From assembly GCA_017541035.1 (NCBI GenBank), contig JAFXZW010000010.1, positions 1 to 37,820 of the forward strand: a stretch of DNA of 37,820 nt, written 5' to 3'. The translations under genes were made by a program, and so were the position numbers. Origin of the DNA: Eubacterium sp. (GTDB taxonomy: Bacteria; Bacillota; Clostridia; Lachnospirales; Lachnospiraceae). Within the stretch, counting starts at the first letter, position 1; every line of letters begins with the position of its first letter. This document shows, one piece after another, positions 10,490 to 18,708 of the stretch. The notes beneath the pieces were generated by a model. The model saw nothing but the letters and a program-made list of their open reading frames with translations, had not been told where the DNA came from and searched no databases.

Positions 10490-11416
10490 ATGGCCCAATG
10501 CAACGTATGTTTCAGACATTGTGAGATCAAGGAACATCAGACCGGCTTCTGCAAAGCCAGGATCTGTATTGACGGAAATGTGGTGCCCGCTAATTACGGC
10601 TGGTTTACAGCCTGCCATCTGGACCCCATAGAAAAAAAGCCTCTGGCACGATTCTTCCCCGGCAGCAAAATTCTTTCCGTGGGAAGCTACGGGTGCAACC
10701 TCCGCTGTCCCTTCTGCCAGAATTCCGAGATCAGCTGGGGAAATGAAACGATCGAAATGTCACGCATTGTCGCAGAGCATTTGAAACTGCAGCCCAAATG
10801 CGGCGAAGGAGACAAACTCCCTCACCCGGACTTATACACATACACCTCTCCGGAGAAGCTGGTCAGTTACGCAGAAGAATGCAGACACATGGGTTCCATC
10901 GGCATTGCCTATACCTTTAACGAGCCCCTGATCGGATATGAATATGTGCTGGATACTGCAAGGCTTGCCCATGCAAAGGGTATGAAGAACGTTCTTGTTT
11001 CCAACGGAACGGCAGAGATCGCCGTACTGGAAAAAATCCTCCCGTACATAGATGCCATGAATATCGATCTGAAAGGCTTTACAGATCACTATTATCAGAC
11101 TGTTCTTGGCGGTAACCGAAAAATGGTGATGGATTTTATCGACCGCGCCGTGAAGGACTGCCACGTGGAGCTTACCACGCTGATCGTTCCGGGCGAAAAT
11201 GATTCAGAAGAGGAAATGCAGGCGCTGTCTGCATGGATTTCTCAGTTACAGGATGGGCAGGGCCGGACGATCGGGAAGAAGATCCCTCTCCATGTCTCCC
11301 GCTTCTTTCCGCGCTTTTGCATGACCGACCGTCCGGCCACTGCCGTAGATAAGGTCTACCGGCTGGCAGAGGTGGCCAGGCAGAAGCTGGACTATGTCTA
11401 CACCGGAAACTGTTAA
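10490..11416 (+). CDS. amrS: AmrS-like radical SAM protein
   Basis: 308 residues. The radical SAM cluster motif is Cys69, Cys73 and Cys76 in GCNLRCPFCQN. Extra N-terminal cysteines (4, 7, 11 and 21, CNVCFRHC) fit the AmmeMemoRadiSam radical SAM protein and, more broadly, pyruvate formate-lyase-activase relatives. IAYTFNEPL, VSNGT and MNIDLKGF match the family core. In other genomes AmrS is linked to Memo (AmrB) and AMMECR1 (AmrA); neither is visible here, so the partner genes are elsewhere or absent. The ATG at 10490 follows GGAAAGGAG. The reaction is not certain from sequence. Confidence 0.85.
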   Translation: MAQCNVCFRHCEIKEHQTGFCKARICIDGNVVPANYGWFTACHLDPIEKKPLARFFPGSKILSVGSYGCNLRCPFCQNSEISWGNETIEMSRIVAEHLKLQPKCGEGDKLPHPDLYTYTSPEKLVSYAEECRHMGSIGIAYTFNEPLIGYEYVLDTARLAHAKGMKNVLVSNGTAEIAVLEKILPYIDAMNIDLKGFTDHYYQTVLGGNRKMVMDFIDRAVKDCHVELTTLIVPGENDSEEEMQALSAWISQLQDGQGRTIGKKIPLHVSRFFPRFCMTDRPATAVDKVYRLAEVARQKLDYVYTGNC

Positions 11417-11525
11417 TCCAGAATCATCAAATCGAAGAATCCTTCCACGACTCCGGTTGCTTCGCATTCCGGGCATCAGAGATGCTTCGCCGTTTGAAAA
11501 AAGAGATCAATCAAAACCCACTCTT

Positions 11526-13067
11526 TCAGACACCTGTCTCTACCGTAGCCGTGGCTGTCTGATCCCGAAAACGCACATCGTGCTCCACCAACAGCATGGT
11601 CGGCTTAAAATCACGGATCAGCTTCTCGATCTGCATACGCGAGAAAACATCGATGAAGTTCAGCGGTTCATCCCAGATATATAAATGTGCCGGAGTGATA
11701 AGGCTTGCAGCGATCAGCACCTTTTTCTTCTGGCCTTCCGAAAAATCCTGCATCTGCTTGGTGAACTGTTCCCGTCCGAAATCCAGACGCCGCAGGACTG
11801 CCAGAAGAAGGCTCTCGTCAAGCCCCCTGTCTCTGCAGAATTCCCGCAATGTTCCCGCAAGAAAAGAAGTATCCTGATTAACATAAGAGATAATCAGACC
11901 CGCAGCTACCTCCAGTGTGCCTGATACGATCAACCCGGTATCGGTTTTCCCGCCGTTCTTTCTCTCTGCTTCCTGAAGGATTGCCGAAAGAATACTGGAC
12001 TTTCCGCAGCCGTTCGGTCCACTCAATACAACTCTGTCACCTCTCCTCACCTGAAAGCATAAGCCATGGAACAGTTCCCGTTCCGCGCCCTCATAACGAA
12101 GCGAAAGATCAGACACATGAATCAGAACCTCCTTGTGAAAGGAAAGCGGATTCAGCTTCAGATCCACCACCCTTTCCACATCCTGCAATAATCCCTCCTT
12201 TTCCTCGATCTCACGGTCGATCCTTTTTTCATAGGACTTTACCCTGGCCTGCATTTTCTTTGTCTTTGCTCCGATATAGGAGCGGGTGGAAATGTTCCTT
12301 TCCGGCTCTTTGAGCGGATCAAAACCGATCTTCGTACTTTCATTTTTATCCGCCCAGCGTGAGCTGCGATCCACAGCCGCCTTCAGTTTTCCGATTTCCT
12401 TCTTGTGTTTCTCATTTTCTGCCTCAGCAAAGGCATCGTTTTTCTCTTTGTTCTCCCACCAGGAAGAGAAGTTCCCTGTCTGAACCTCTACGGTCTTTCG
12501 GTTCAGTACCAGAACATGGTCACAAACACCATCCAGGAGATCCCGGTCATGAGACACCAGAATAAAACCTTTTTTCTTCGACAGATATTTCTTTACAATC
12601 TCTCTTGCTGTCTGATCCAGATGGTTGGTTGGTTCATCGATCAGGAGGAATTCATTTTCTCCTGCAAAAAGAACAGCCAGCATTACACGTGTTCTTTCGC
12701 CAAAGCTGAGTGTTCCGAAGGGGCGATACAAACACTCCGCATCCATCCCGATCTGATCCATCTGTATCAATATCTGCCAGGGCTCCACATCCGGTTTCCA
12801 CGTCTCTGTCAGTTCATCCGCCGTCTTTTCAAGATCCTTTTCAGAAACCGGGTACGGAAAATAATCAAATCCCGTACTTGTTGTTATACTTCCTTCCGCT
12901 TCACATTCTCCATGAAGCAGACGCAGCAGGGTGGTCTTTCCCTTTCCGTTCCGCCCGATCAGCCCCAGCTTCCAATCGGTATCAATATTAAAATTCACAC
13001 TTTCCAGAACCGTATCTGCCGTTCCTTCGTATGAAAATGTAAGATCGCTTACTTTGATCTGTGCCAT
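11526..13067 (-). CDS. ABC-F ATPase of the Lsa type (ribosome protection)
   Basis: Soluble twin-ATPase protein of 513 residues with no membrane segments. The first domain has GRNGKGKT, LSFGERTR and DEPTNHLD. The second has GPNGCGKS, FSEGQKKK and the unusual WDEPLNFIDVFSRMQIE, which is typical of Lsa/Vga-like ABC-F proteins. The interdomain linker (~190-310) is charged and helical, as expected for the arm that reaches the ribosomal P site. Lsa-group proteins protect the ribosome from lincosamides, streptogramin A and pleuromutilins; whether this one does is inferred. The ATG at 13067 follows GGCGGTGA. A long leader with a terminator upstream suggests drug-inducible attenuation. Confidence 0.88.
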   Translation of the reverse strand: MAQIKVSDLTFSYEGTADTVLESVNFNIDTDWKLGLIGRNGKGKTTLLRLLHGECEAEGSITTSTGFDYFPYPVSEKDLEKTADELTETWKPDVEPWQILIQMDQIGMDAECLYRPFGTLSFGERTRVMLAVLFAGENEFLLIDEPTNHLDQTAREIVKKYLSKKKGFILVSHDRDLLDGVCDHVLVLNRKTVEVQTGNFSSWWENKEKNDAFAEAENEKHKKEIGKLKAAVDRSSRWADKNESTKIGFDPLKEPERNISTRSYIGAKTKKMQARVKSYEKRIDREIEEKEGLLQDVERVVDLKLNPLSFHKEVLIHVSDLSLRYEGAERELFHGLCFQVRRGDRVVLSGPNGCGKSSILSAILQEAERKNGGKTDTGLIVSGTLEVAAGLIISYVNQDTSFLAGTLREFCRDRGLDESLLLAVLRRLDFGREQFTKQMQDFSEGQKKKVLIAASLITPAHLYIWDEPLNFIDVFSRMQIEKLIRDFKPTMLLVEHDVRFRDQTATATVETGV

Positions 13068-13242
13068 AATCTATCACCGCCTTTCCCGTATTCCTGTTCA
13101 CTTTGGAAAAGGAAATACTCTTTCTGATTTTATGCATGCCATCAAAAACGATATGTTCCTTTTTCTTCCTTCCCATCGAATACCTCCTCCCATGTTCGAC
13201 ACCGTATCACGAAGTCGGACAGAAAAAACTCACACGCAAAAG

Positions 13243-13274
13243 AAAAAAATCCGCCTTCATGCCGAAAGCGGATT
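13243..13274 (-). terminator. Intrinsic terminator in the ABC-F leader
   Basis: Minus-strand AATCCGCTTTC, loop GGCAT, GAAGGCGGATT, then a run of seven Ts. The 11-bp stem contains one T-G pair. It lies about 225 nt after the promoter and about 175 nt before the gene. Confidence 0.85.
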
Positions 13275-13444
13275 GAACGATTCATTATGATCATCTGACT
13301 ATCCTGATCAACAGGAAATATACCGAAAGGGCAATATTCCGGTGAGATGACTCCACATGAATACGATAATCCGATCCGGCATACAAAGGAACACCCACGA
13401 TAAACGCTCCCGGGCTCTTCCTACATTATCTCTGCCTGATCAAA

Positions 13445-13459
13445 CTATCGAATTCTCAT
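13445..13459 (-). CDS. Candidate leader micro-ORF (Met-Arg-Ile-Arg)
   Basis: ATG-AGA-ATT-CGA-TAG, about 40 nt after the predicted transcription start, with TAGGTG seven nt upstream. Very short uORFs ahead of a terminator are typical of drug-sensing leaders. An ORF this short can arise by chance, so the support is position only. Confidence 0.35.
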   Translation of the reverse strand: MRIR

Positions 13460-13504
13460 TGGTTCACCTACACACTCCGTGTGCCTTTCTTCAAACTGTT
13501 TCAC

Positions 13505-13534
13505 ATCCTAACACAAATGACAGGCAAAAGTCAA
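13505..13534 (-). promoter_or_regulatory. ABC-F promoter
   Basis: TTGACT (13529-13534), an 18-nt spacer, TAGGAT (13505-13510), beginning ten nt after the stop of the TSCPD gene. Transcription would start near 13497. Confidence 0.65.
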
Positions 13535-13543
13535 CAGAAAAAA

Positions 13544-13870
13544 TCAAGCCAGTGCACGATCAATTGCCTTAGCCAGCTGATCCGCGCAGGATGTGCCCCG
13601 GTTCTGACAATCATTACCGCGTAGAATATCTGCGATTTCCGCGGCCGGTTTGCCCTCCACAAGTTTTCCGATGGCTTTCAGATTCCCGTTGCAACCACGA
13701 ATGTATTTCAGATTATGAATACGATCCTCGCTATCCAGATCAAAATCGATCTGCTGGGAGCAGACGCCCTGCGGAGTAAAGGTAATGTGTCTCATTTCCG
13801 TCTCAACCTTAATCTCAGGATAGGCAAGATTTTCAGAATTGAATGATACATGAATTTTATTTCCGTCCAT
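13544..13870 (-). CDS. TSCPD domain protein (TIGR03905-like)
   Basis: 108 residues. The core from Met26 (MRHITFTPQGVCSQQIDFDLD, continuing to GCNGNLKAIGKLVEG and NRGTSCADQLA) matches the small TIGR03905 TSCPD family, named for a conserved Thr-Ser-Cys-Pro-Asp motif. Here it reads TSCAD, a Pro to Ala change. Family members are often about 80 residues, so the first 25 are extra. AGGAGG seven nt before the ATG at 13870 still favours that start over Met26, which has no clear ribosome site. The domain also occurs in some ribonucleotide reductases; the function of stand-alone copies is unknown. Confidence 0.85.
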   Translation of the reverse strand: MDGNKIHVSFNSENLAYPEIKVETEMRHITFTPQGVCSQQIDFDLDSEDRIHNLKYIRGCNGNLKAIGKLVEGKPAAEIADILRGNDCQNRGTSCADQLAKAIDRALA

Positions 13871-13930
13871 TTATGTTCCTCCTGTTTTATAATCATGATG
13901 CGGAGTTATGATATCCTTACTTACTAAAGC

Positions 13931-13970
13931 TGCTGGGGTCAAAAGGTATTTTGCCTTGATGATTCCCAGC
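13931..13970. repeat. Partial palindrome sharing GGGTCAAAAGGT
   Basis: Outer arms TGCTGGG and CCCAGCA enclose a segment with GGGTCAAAAGGT (13936-13947). The same 12-mer occurs in the long palindrome at 23841-23911. Probably a decayed copy of the same element, between gltS and the TSCPD gene. Confidence 0.45.
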
Positions 13971-14004
13971 ACGCACACTACATGTGCAATGTGCTGCGAG
14001 AACA

Positions 14005-15192
14005 CTAAATCATGTTGATGAACAAAGTGATCCCAAGGCTATTGATAAAATCCGCAAACATACCTCCCACGATCGGTATCAGTATATAAGCCTTCACTGA
14101 TGTTCCGAATTTGTCTGTAACAGCCTGCATATTTGCCATGGCGTTAGGTGTGGCACCCATTCCGAAGCCACAGACGCCCGCCGTTAATACCGCTGCATCA
14201 TAATCCCTTCCCATCACATAGAATACAATAAAACGTGCAAAAAGGTACATTAAAACTGTCTGAACTGCCAGAAGTATGATCATGGGCAAAGCCAGATCCG
14301 CTAACTTCCATAGCTTTAGTGTGATCATTGCTATCCCAAGGAAAAGAGATAATGCAATACCGCCAAGGTCATTGATCTCTCCCATATGGATCGTAATCTT
14401 TTTCGAGCGATCGCATACATTCCGTATGATCGCCGCAACGATCAATGCTCCGATGTAAACCGGGAAAGTCATACCCATCCTGGAAAGCAGCCAGGATACC
14501 CCCGTTCCCAGTCCCATGGCTATGGCCAGCTGATAAGTTGCTCCGGCATACATGCTGACATCGCGTTTATGGCTCTTCTCTTCTTCGATCAGAGTGGACA
14601 GATCTTCCTTCTTCTCCTTTTCCAGAAGATTGTATTTCCGGATCAGACGCTGGGCAAGCGGTCCACCCATCAGCGACCCTGCAACCAGGCCGAAGGTCGC
14701 GGCTGCAGTACACACCGTTGTCGCTCCCTGAAGCCCGAAATCCTCAAGGATCGGGCCGAAAGCTCCCGCCGTTCCATGCCCGCCGATCATCGGAATGGAC
14801 CCCGTAGACAGACCAACCTTGGGATCAACCCCGATCATACCTGAGACAAGAAGGGAAGTACCGTTCTGCAGAAATACCAATACTCCGACAAGGAGAACGA
14901 GCAGCAAAAGATCGAGGCCGCCCTTTTTCAGGACTTTAACATTCGCCTGAAAACCGACAGACGTAAAGAATAACACCATGCAGATATTCTTTATCGTATC
15001 ATCGTAATCAATTTCCATACCGGTTGCGACATAAATGATTGTCATTGTAACCGCGTAAATCAGTCCTCCGACCACCGGTGCCGGAATACAAAATCTCTGG
15101 AGGATATTCAGTTTCTTTTTCAGCCATGCTCCGAACAGCAATACCACCGTAGCGATTCCAAGAGTCTGGTACATATCAAATGAGATATTCAT
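14005..15192 (-). CDS. gltS: GltS-type sodium/glutamate symporter
   Basis: 395 residues, the usual family length, with about ten hydrophobic segments in two inverted halves. Family stretches include IPAPVVGGLIYA near residues 36-47, GSIPMIGGHGTAGAFGP and CGFGMGATPNAMANMQAV. GltS imports L-glutamate with Na+; substrate assignment here rests on family. Its ATG overlaps the TGA of the TAXI gene by four bases (ATGA), with GGAGGG upstream, so translation is probably coupled. It is the last gene of the APC-GGDEF / TAXI / gltS operon. Confidence 0.92.
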   Translation of the reverse strand: MNISFDMYQTLGIATVVLLFGAWLKKKLNILQRFCIPAPVVGGLIYAVTMTIIYVATGMEIDYDDTIKNICMVLFFTSVGFQANVKVLKKGGLDLLLLVLLVGVLVFLQNGTSLLVSGMIGVDPKVGLSTGSIPMIGGHGTAGAFGPILEDFGLQGATTVCTAAATFGLVAGSLMGGPLAQRLIRKYNLLEKEKKEDLSTLIEEEKSHKRDVSMYAGATYQLAIAMGLGTGVSWLLSRMGMTFPVYIGALIVAAIIRNVCDRSKKITIHMGEINDLGGIALSLFLGIAMITLKLWKLADLALPMIILLAVQTVLMYLFARFIVFYVMGRDYDAAVLTAGVCGFGMGATPNAMANMQAVTDKFGTSVKAYILIPIVGGMFADFINSLGITLFINMI

Positions 15193-16211
15193 CTTGTACC
15201 CTCCTCTTCATCCTGACTGCCAAAGACAGATCCGTTTTTTCCGGACTCCTCCGCGGATACTTCAATGCCCTTTTCCTTCAGGTACTCTGCAGCTCCTTTA
15301 TGAAAAGGAATCGGTACATCTTCAGCTGCTGTTTCCGGTGCCAGATCCGTACCCGTTATGAGATTTCGATTCAGCTCATCAGCATGTTCAAAGATCTTTC
15401 CGGTCAGTTTCTTAACCTCTGCCTCATCCATACCATTTGCAACTACCAAAATGGCACGGACACCAATTGTCTGAATCTCTTCAGACAGCCCGGTATAGGT
15501 ATCTGCCGGGATCGTACATTTTCGGAATCCCAAATTGCATAACGCCAGAAAAGCGCGGATTTCTTCTTCCTTCAGTGACAGAAGTCTTATCTCACAATCC
15601 TCCGCCAGCTTCCCAATCAGTGGAGTCGGAGCACCGGCCATATAAAAGAAAGCATCGATGGTGCCTTCCTTCAAAGCCCCGGCAGCCTCCGAGGCGGAGA
15701 AATATTTCCGGGTGACTTCGCTTTTCATTATGCCGCATGCATTTAAAAGAGTCTCCGCATCCCATCGAACACCGGATTCCTCTTCACCGAGAGATACCGT
15801 TTTCCCCTTAAGCTCCTCCATACAGGTAATGCCCGAATCCTTTCGGACTACGATCTGAAGAGACTCCGTGTAGAGACCGGCTACAGCGCTGTAAGCGCGG
15901 TCAGACCACGCGGTGGCTTCCGCAAAAATACCTGTTCCCTCCTCCGCCTGCTGAAGAGTATCACTCTGTACAATTGCCGCATCAAGGAATCCCTTCTGCA
16001 GTAACCGGAGATTGGCACCGGAGCCCATAGTTACCTTTAGATTGAAGGCAAAATCATTTTTCAGTAATTCTGACAGCCGTTTTGAATAATCGTAATACAT
16101 TCCACCGGCATCACCTGTTCCTATACGTATTGTTTTCAAGCCATTCCCACATGCCGTCAGAACGCACACAAGGAACATGGTTATCAAAACAATGATCTTC
16201 CTTTTTCTCAC
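15189..16211 (-). CDS. TAXI family substrate-binding lipoprotein
   Basis: 340 residues with a lipoprotein signal: basic MRKRK, a hydrophobic core, and lipobox LTAC with the acylated Cys21. After that come RIGTGDAGGMYY, LLQKGFLDAAIVQSD and TPLIGKL, all typical of TAXI solute-binding proteins (TRAP-associated extracytoplasmic immunogenic). TAXI proteins normally deliver substrate to a fused DctQM-type TRAP permease; no TRAP permease gene lies in this window. Instead it is 11 nt after the APC-GGDEF gene and overlaps gltS, so its client may be GltS or the APC protein. The start is GTG at 16211, six nt after an AGGGGGG ribosome site. Family firm, ligand unknown. Confidence 0.9.
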   Translation of the reverse strand: MRKRKIIVLITMFLVCVLTACGNGLKTIRIGTGDAGGMYYDYSKRLSELLKNDFAFNLKVTMGSGANLRLLQKGFLDAAIVQSDTLQQAEEGTGIFAEATAWSDRAYSAVAGLYTESLQIVVRKDSGITCMEELKGKTVSLGEEESGVRWDAETLLNACGIMKSEVTRKYFSASEAAGALKEGTIDAFFYMAGAPTPLIGKLAEDCEIRLLSLKEEEIRAFLALCNLGFRKCTIPADTYTGLSEEIQTIGVRAILVVANGMDEAEVKKLTGKIFEHADELNRNLITGTDLAPETAAEDVPIPFHKGAAEYLKEKGIEVSAEESGKNGSVFGSQDEEEGTR

Positions 16212-16222
16212 ACCATTCCCCC

Positions 16223-18454
16223 CTACTCTCTGGTTACTGCCCCCATGCTCTTCAGTTGTTGCTTCCGCTCGTACATTAGTCCGTCCGCTCTCTTAAAAAC
16301 TTCGTGGAAGGATTCGTCTTTCCCCGGGTCGTAAATCGCTGTTCCGAGGGAGATCACCGCATTGTTACTGCCGATATTTCCTTCGATCTTTTCGTTGATT
16401 GCCGAAAGGATCTCATTTCTCTCATTGAAGTCATGTCCCTGAAGGATAACGACGAATTCATCTCCTCCGACACGGAAGACGGGACTGTGTTTGAAATACT
16501 CGCAGAGCATCATGCAGGCTGAACGGATGTACTCATCTCCGGCCTTATGACCCAGAGTATCATTAATTCTTTTCAAACCATTCACATCCCCGACAATGAC
16601 GCCGAACTCTCCCATATCTCCGTCCGTAATATGTGTCTCCATACTACCTTCATACACTGCGAAGGCGTGCTTACTCTTAACGCCTGTCAGCGGATCCTTA
16701 AATGCGGCATCCCGCGCCTGATCCCGTTCCTCAGCTGTCTTTTTCTCCCATTTATTCATGGATCGGTAATTCACGAACAAAACGGTAAGGGATAAAACGA
16801 ACAGGCCGGCAACCACCATAACACTGTTTGTATTTGCATCATGAAGCTTTGCCTTCTCATTTTCAAGAAAAGCTTCTCTGCTCATAGCCTGCATTTCACT
16901 GTCTGCCGTTCCTTCCATATAGCTTTCTATCTCATCCATAACCTTATCTTCCCTGCTGTCATTTATCCTTGACGCCAGGGTCAACGTTACCAACACGATA
17001 AAAACCAGGAGCGCGATCCAGACAATGATGGCTTTACCGAACTTCCTCGCATGGTCTTTACGGATGATACTGTTAAAGAAGAATATTCCAAGGATAGACC
17101 AGCCCGCTAGAAGCGCATAAGTCTCCGTTTCAATTGTATGATCGGAGAAAACCCCGGGAAGAAGAAGGACGGCCATGAAAAGAACAAGAATAGCGACACA
17201 GATGGCACTTAAAATATAGTCCTTCCTGCACTTCTCCTGCTTAGCGACTTTAAAAACCGCAACCGAAACAAAACCATAAATGATCGTAGCCCCTATGGTG
17301 GTTGTATCCACGATCCAACTGATGGTTGTTCTTCCAAGGAAGGGAATTGGGAGAGACATTAATACGATCAGCAGGATGGTATTGGCCGGAATCTGCTTAT
17401 TATTGAGCTTTGCAAAACGTCCGGGCAGGATTCCATCCTGGGCCACAGCATAGCAAAGGCGACTGGTCGCACGCAGCATACCGATCAGACTGGTCAGCAC
17501 AAGCGCCAAAAGAGACGCCATCAGGATATAAATACCGGCATCACCCATATAATAGCTGGCCGCATAGAATGCCGGGATACCTTCGATTCCATCAAAGCTG
17601 TCCAGGTGAGTGATATAGTCCAGCCAGCTGCTGCAGCTCTTCGGATAAGCCGAAACACTAAGAAGGATCGTAAAAATATAGAGTGCCGTCGTAATGATCA
17701 GTGAGATTACCAGAATGCGGAACAGTTTATTTTGCTTGAAATGACATTCCTCAGCGGAGTGGGATACACTTTCAAATCCGATAAAAGCCCATGGCGAAAT
17801 AAAAGCGATGCGGAATATCTGCTGAAAAGCATTCTTATCCGGGACAAAGGCCGGTTCCATCGACATTCCGGAATTTCCGTGTCCTGCCATAGCTGTCACA
17901 AAGCAGATCGTAATCCCAATGATAAATATCCCCACAAGAATAACCATGCACCGTGCCGTTGCTTTCTTGCTCTTTATACAAAGAACGGCAACCAGAATAA
18001 TAACGATAAGCGTAACAAGAGCTTCACCCAGATACACTTCATAACCGAAAATAGAATAGAGATATCCGAAGCTCAATGCCCGATTCAGGAAATATCTTGC
18101 GAAAAGAGGAATACTCGTGGCATTTGCCCAGAAAATGGAAATATAGATAAGAAACAGAAACCATGCTACCAAAAAAGCCCGGTCATAGCCGAAAACACAT
18201 TTCACATAGTTATACAGCCCTCCCACACCGGAGTAACGGTTTGCAAGAAAGCTGTAATGGCTGGCGACCATCAGCATCATGACGAAGCCGATCAGAAGCC
18301 CCAGGACAGAACCCATCAATCCGCCCGTTACAAGGTATGTTCCTCCGGTAACAACCAGAGATCCCCACCCGATGGCTGAGCCCACAGACAGTGCTACCAC
18401 CGCAGTTGGCGTTAGATATGGTTTCAAACCAATCTGCTTCGTATCCGTAGACAT
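16223..18454 (-). CDS. APC amino-acid permease fused to a GGDEF diguanylate cyclase
   Basis: 743 residues. Residues ~10-520 are an APC-superfamily transporter (about 12 membrane segments plus extra C-terminal ones), with SVGSAIGWGSLV in the first helix and FISPWAFIGFESVSHSAEE further on. A short charged loop (~525-560) and one more membrane helix lead to a GGDEF domain: DPLTGVKSKHAF near 586, VGDVNGLKRINDTLGHKAGDEYI, and intact RVGGDEF at 663-667. The metal and GTP-binding residues look present, so cyclase activity is plausible. No RxxD inhibitory site lies before GGDEF. The ATG at 18454 follows AAGGAGGA; the frame stays open to 18688, but that part is palindromic repeat. It heads an operon with the TAXI gene and gltS. 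The likely role is transport-coupled or transceptor-type c-di-GMP signalling, which is inferred. Confidence 0.88.
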   Translation of the reverse strand: MSTDTKQIGLKPYLTPTAVVALSVGSAIGWGSLVVTGGTYLVTGGLMGSVLGLLIGFVMMLMVASHYSFLANRYSGVGGLYNYVKCVFGYDRAFLVAWFLFLIYISIFWANATSIPLFARYFLNRALSFGYLYSIFGYEVYLGEALVTLIVIILVAVLCIKSKKATARCMVILVGIFIIGITICFVTAMAGHGNSGMSMEPAFVPDKNAFQQIFRIAFISPWAFIGFESVSHSAEECHFKQNKLFRILVISLIITTALYIFTILLSVSAYPKSCSSWLDYITHLDSFDGIEGIPAFYAASYYMGDAGIYILMASLLALVLTSLIGMLRATSRLCYAVAQDGILPGRFAKLNNKQIPANTILLIVLMSLPIPFLGRTTISWIVDTTTIGATIIYGFVSVAVFKVAKQEKCRKDYILSAICVAILVLFMAVLLLPGVFSDHTIETETYALLAGWSILGIFFFNSIIRKDHARKFGKAIIVWIALLVFIVLVTLTLASRINDSREDKVMDEIESYMEGTADSEMQAMSREAFLENEKAKLHDANTNSVMVVAGLFVLSLTVLFVNYRSMNKWEKKTAEERDQARDAAFKDPLTGVKSKHAFAVYEGSMETHITDGDMGEFGVIVGDVNGLKRINDTLGHKAGDEYIRSACMMLCEYFKHSPVFRVGGDEFVVILQGHDFNERNEILSAINEKIEGNIGSNNAVISLGTAIYDPGKDESFHEVFKRADGLMYERKQQLKSMGAVTRE

Positions 18455-18495
18455 GGATATTCGGTCCTCCTTTTCGTCAGTATTATATATAGCGC

Positions 18496-18704
18496 ATCGC
18501 GTCCCCTGCGCTTTGCGCAGGGCCATACACCTGCACTTCGTGCTATGCCATACACCTGCACTTCGTGCAGGTGTATGACTTATGTACCACGCTTTTGTTT
18601 CACAAAATCGTGCCCGGATGCCTTCGGCATCCGCGGCGCTGCTTCGCATCGCGTCCCCTGCGCTTCGCGCAGGGTCATACACCTGCACTTCGTGCAGGTG
18701 TATG
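18496..18704. repeat. Cluster of five perfect palindromes with TTC/TTT loops
   Basis: Hairpins at 18504-18522 (CCCTGCGC stem), 18549-18577 (CATACACCTGCAC stem, 13 bp), 18615-18633 (CGGATGCC stem), 18656-18674 (CCCTGCGC stem) and 18676-18704 (the 13-bp stem again). Stems are perfect with three-base loops. The block GCATCGCGTCCCCTGCGC followed by the CATACACCTGCAC hairpin is a direct repeat about 150 bp apart, with an extra half copy at 18526-18544. The cluster fills the predicted leader of the APC-GGDEF operon. Confidence 0.9.
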
Positions 18705-18708
18705 ACTT

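Larger units (their letters stand above)
13068..13497 (-). promoter_or_regulatory. ABC-F leader with possible antiterminator
   Basis: About 430 nt between the predicted start site and the ABC-F ATG. In order it holds a micro-ORF (13445-13459), a segment reading CGGATT-5 nt-ATTC (13359-13373), and a matching GAAT-5 nt-AATCCG segment (13269-13283). The latter overlaps the 5' arm of the terminator at 13248-13274. Pairing of the two segments (6+4 bp) would exclude the terminator. The layout matches ribosome-mediated attenuation known for several ABC-F genes. Confidence 0.6.

Noticed and set aside
10333-10530. 65-codon minus-strand ORF overlapping the luxS and amrS starts
   Set aside because: It spans both promoters and both ribosome sites; no similarity and no initiation signal.
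12988-13176. 62-codon minus-strand ORF with a good GGAGGAGG site overlapping the ABC-F start
   Set aside because: The ribosome site is striking and a regulatory overlapping ORF is possible, but the product is not recognisable and it lies beyond the terminator. I left it out as a gene.
18455-18688. Upstream extension of the APC-GGDEF frame by 78 codons
   Set aside because: It is translated palindromic repeat; the ATG at 18454 has AAGGAGGA and fits the start of the APC domain.
18496-18704. Possible CRISPR array or riboswitch
   Set aside because: Repeats are palindromes of different sizes without regular unique spacers, and no cas genes are near. The stems do not show the conserved core of a c-di-GMP riboswitch.
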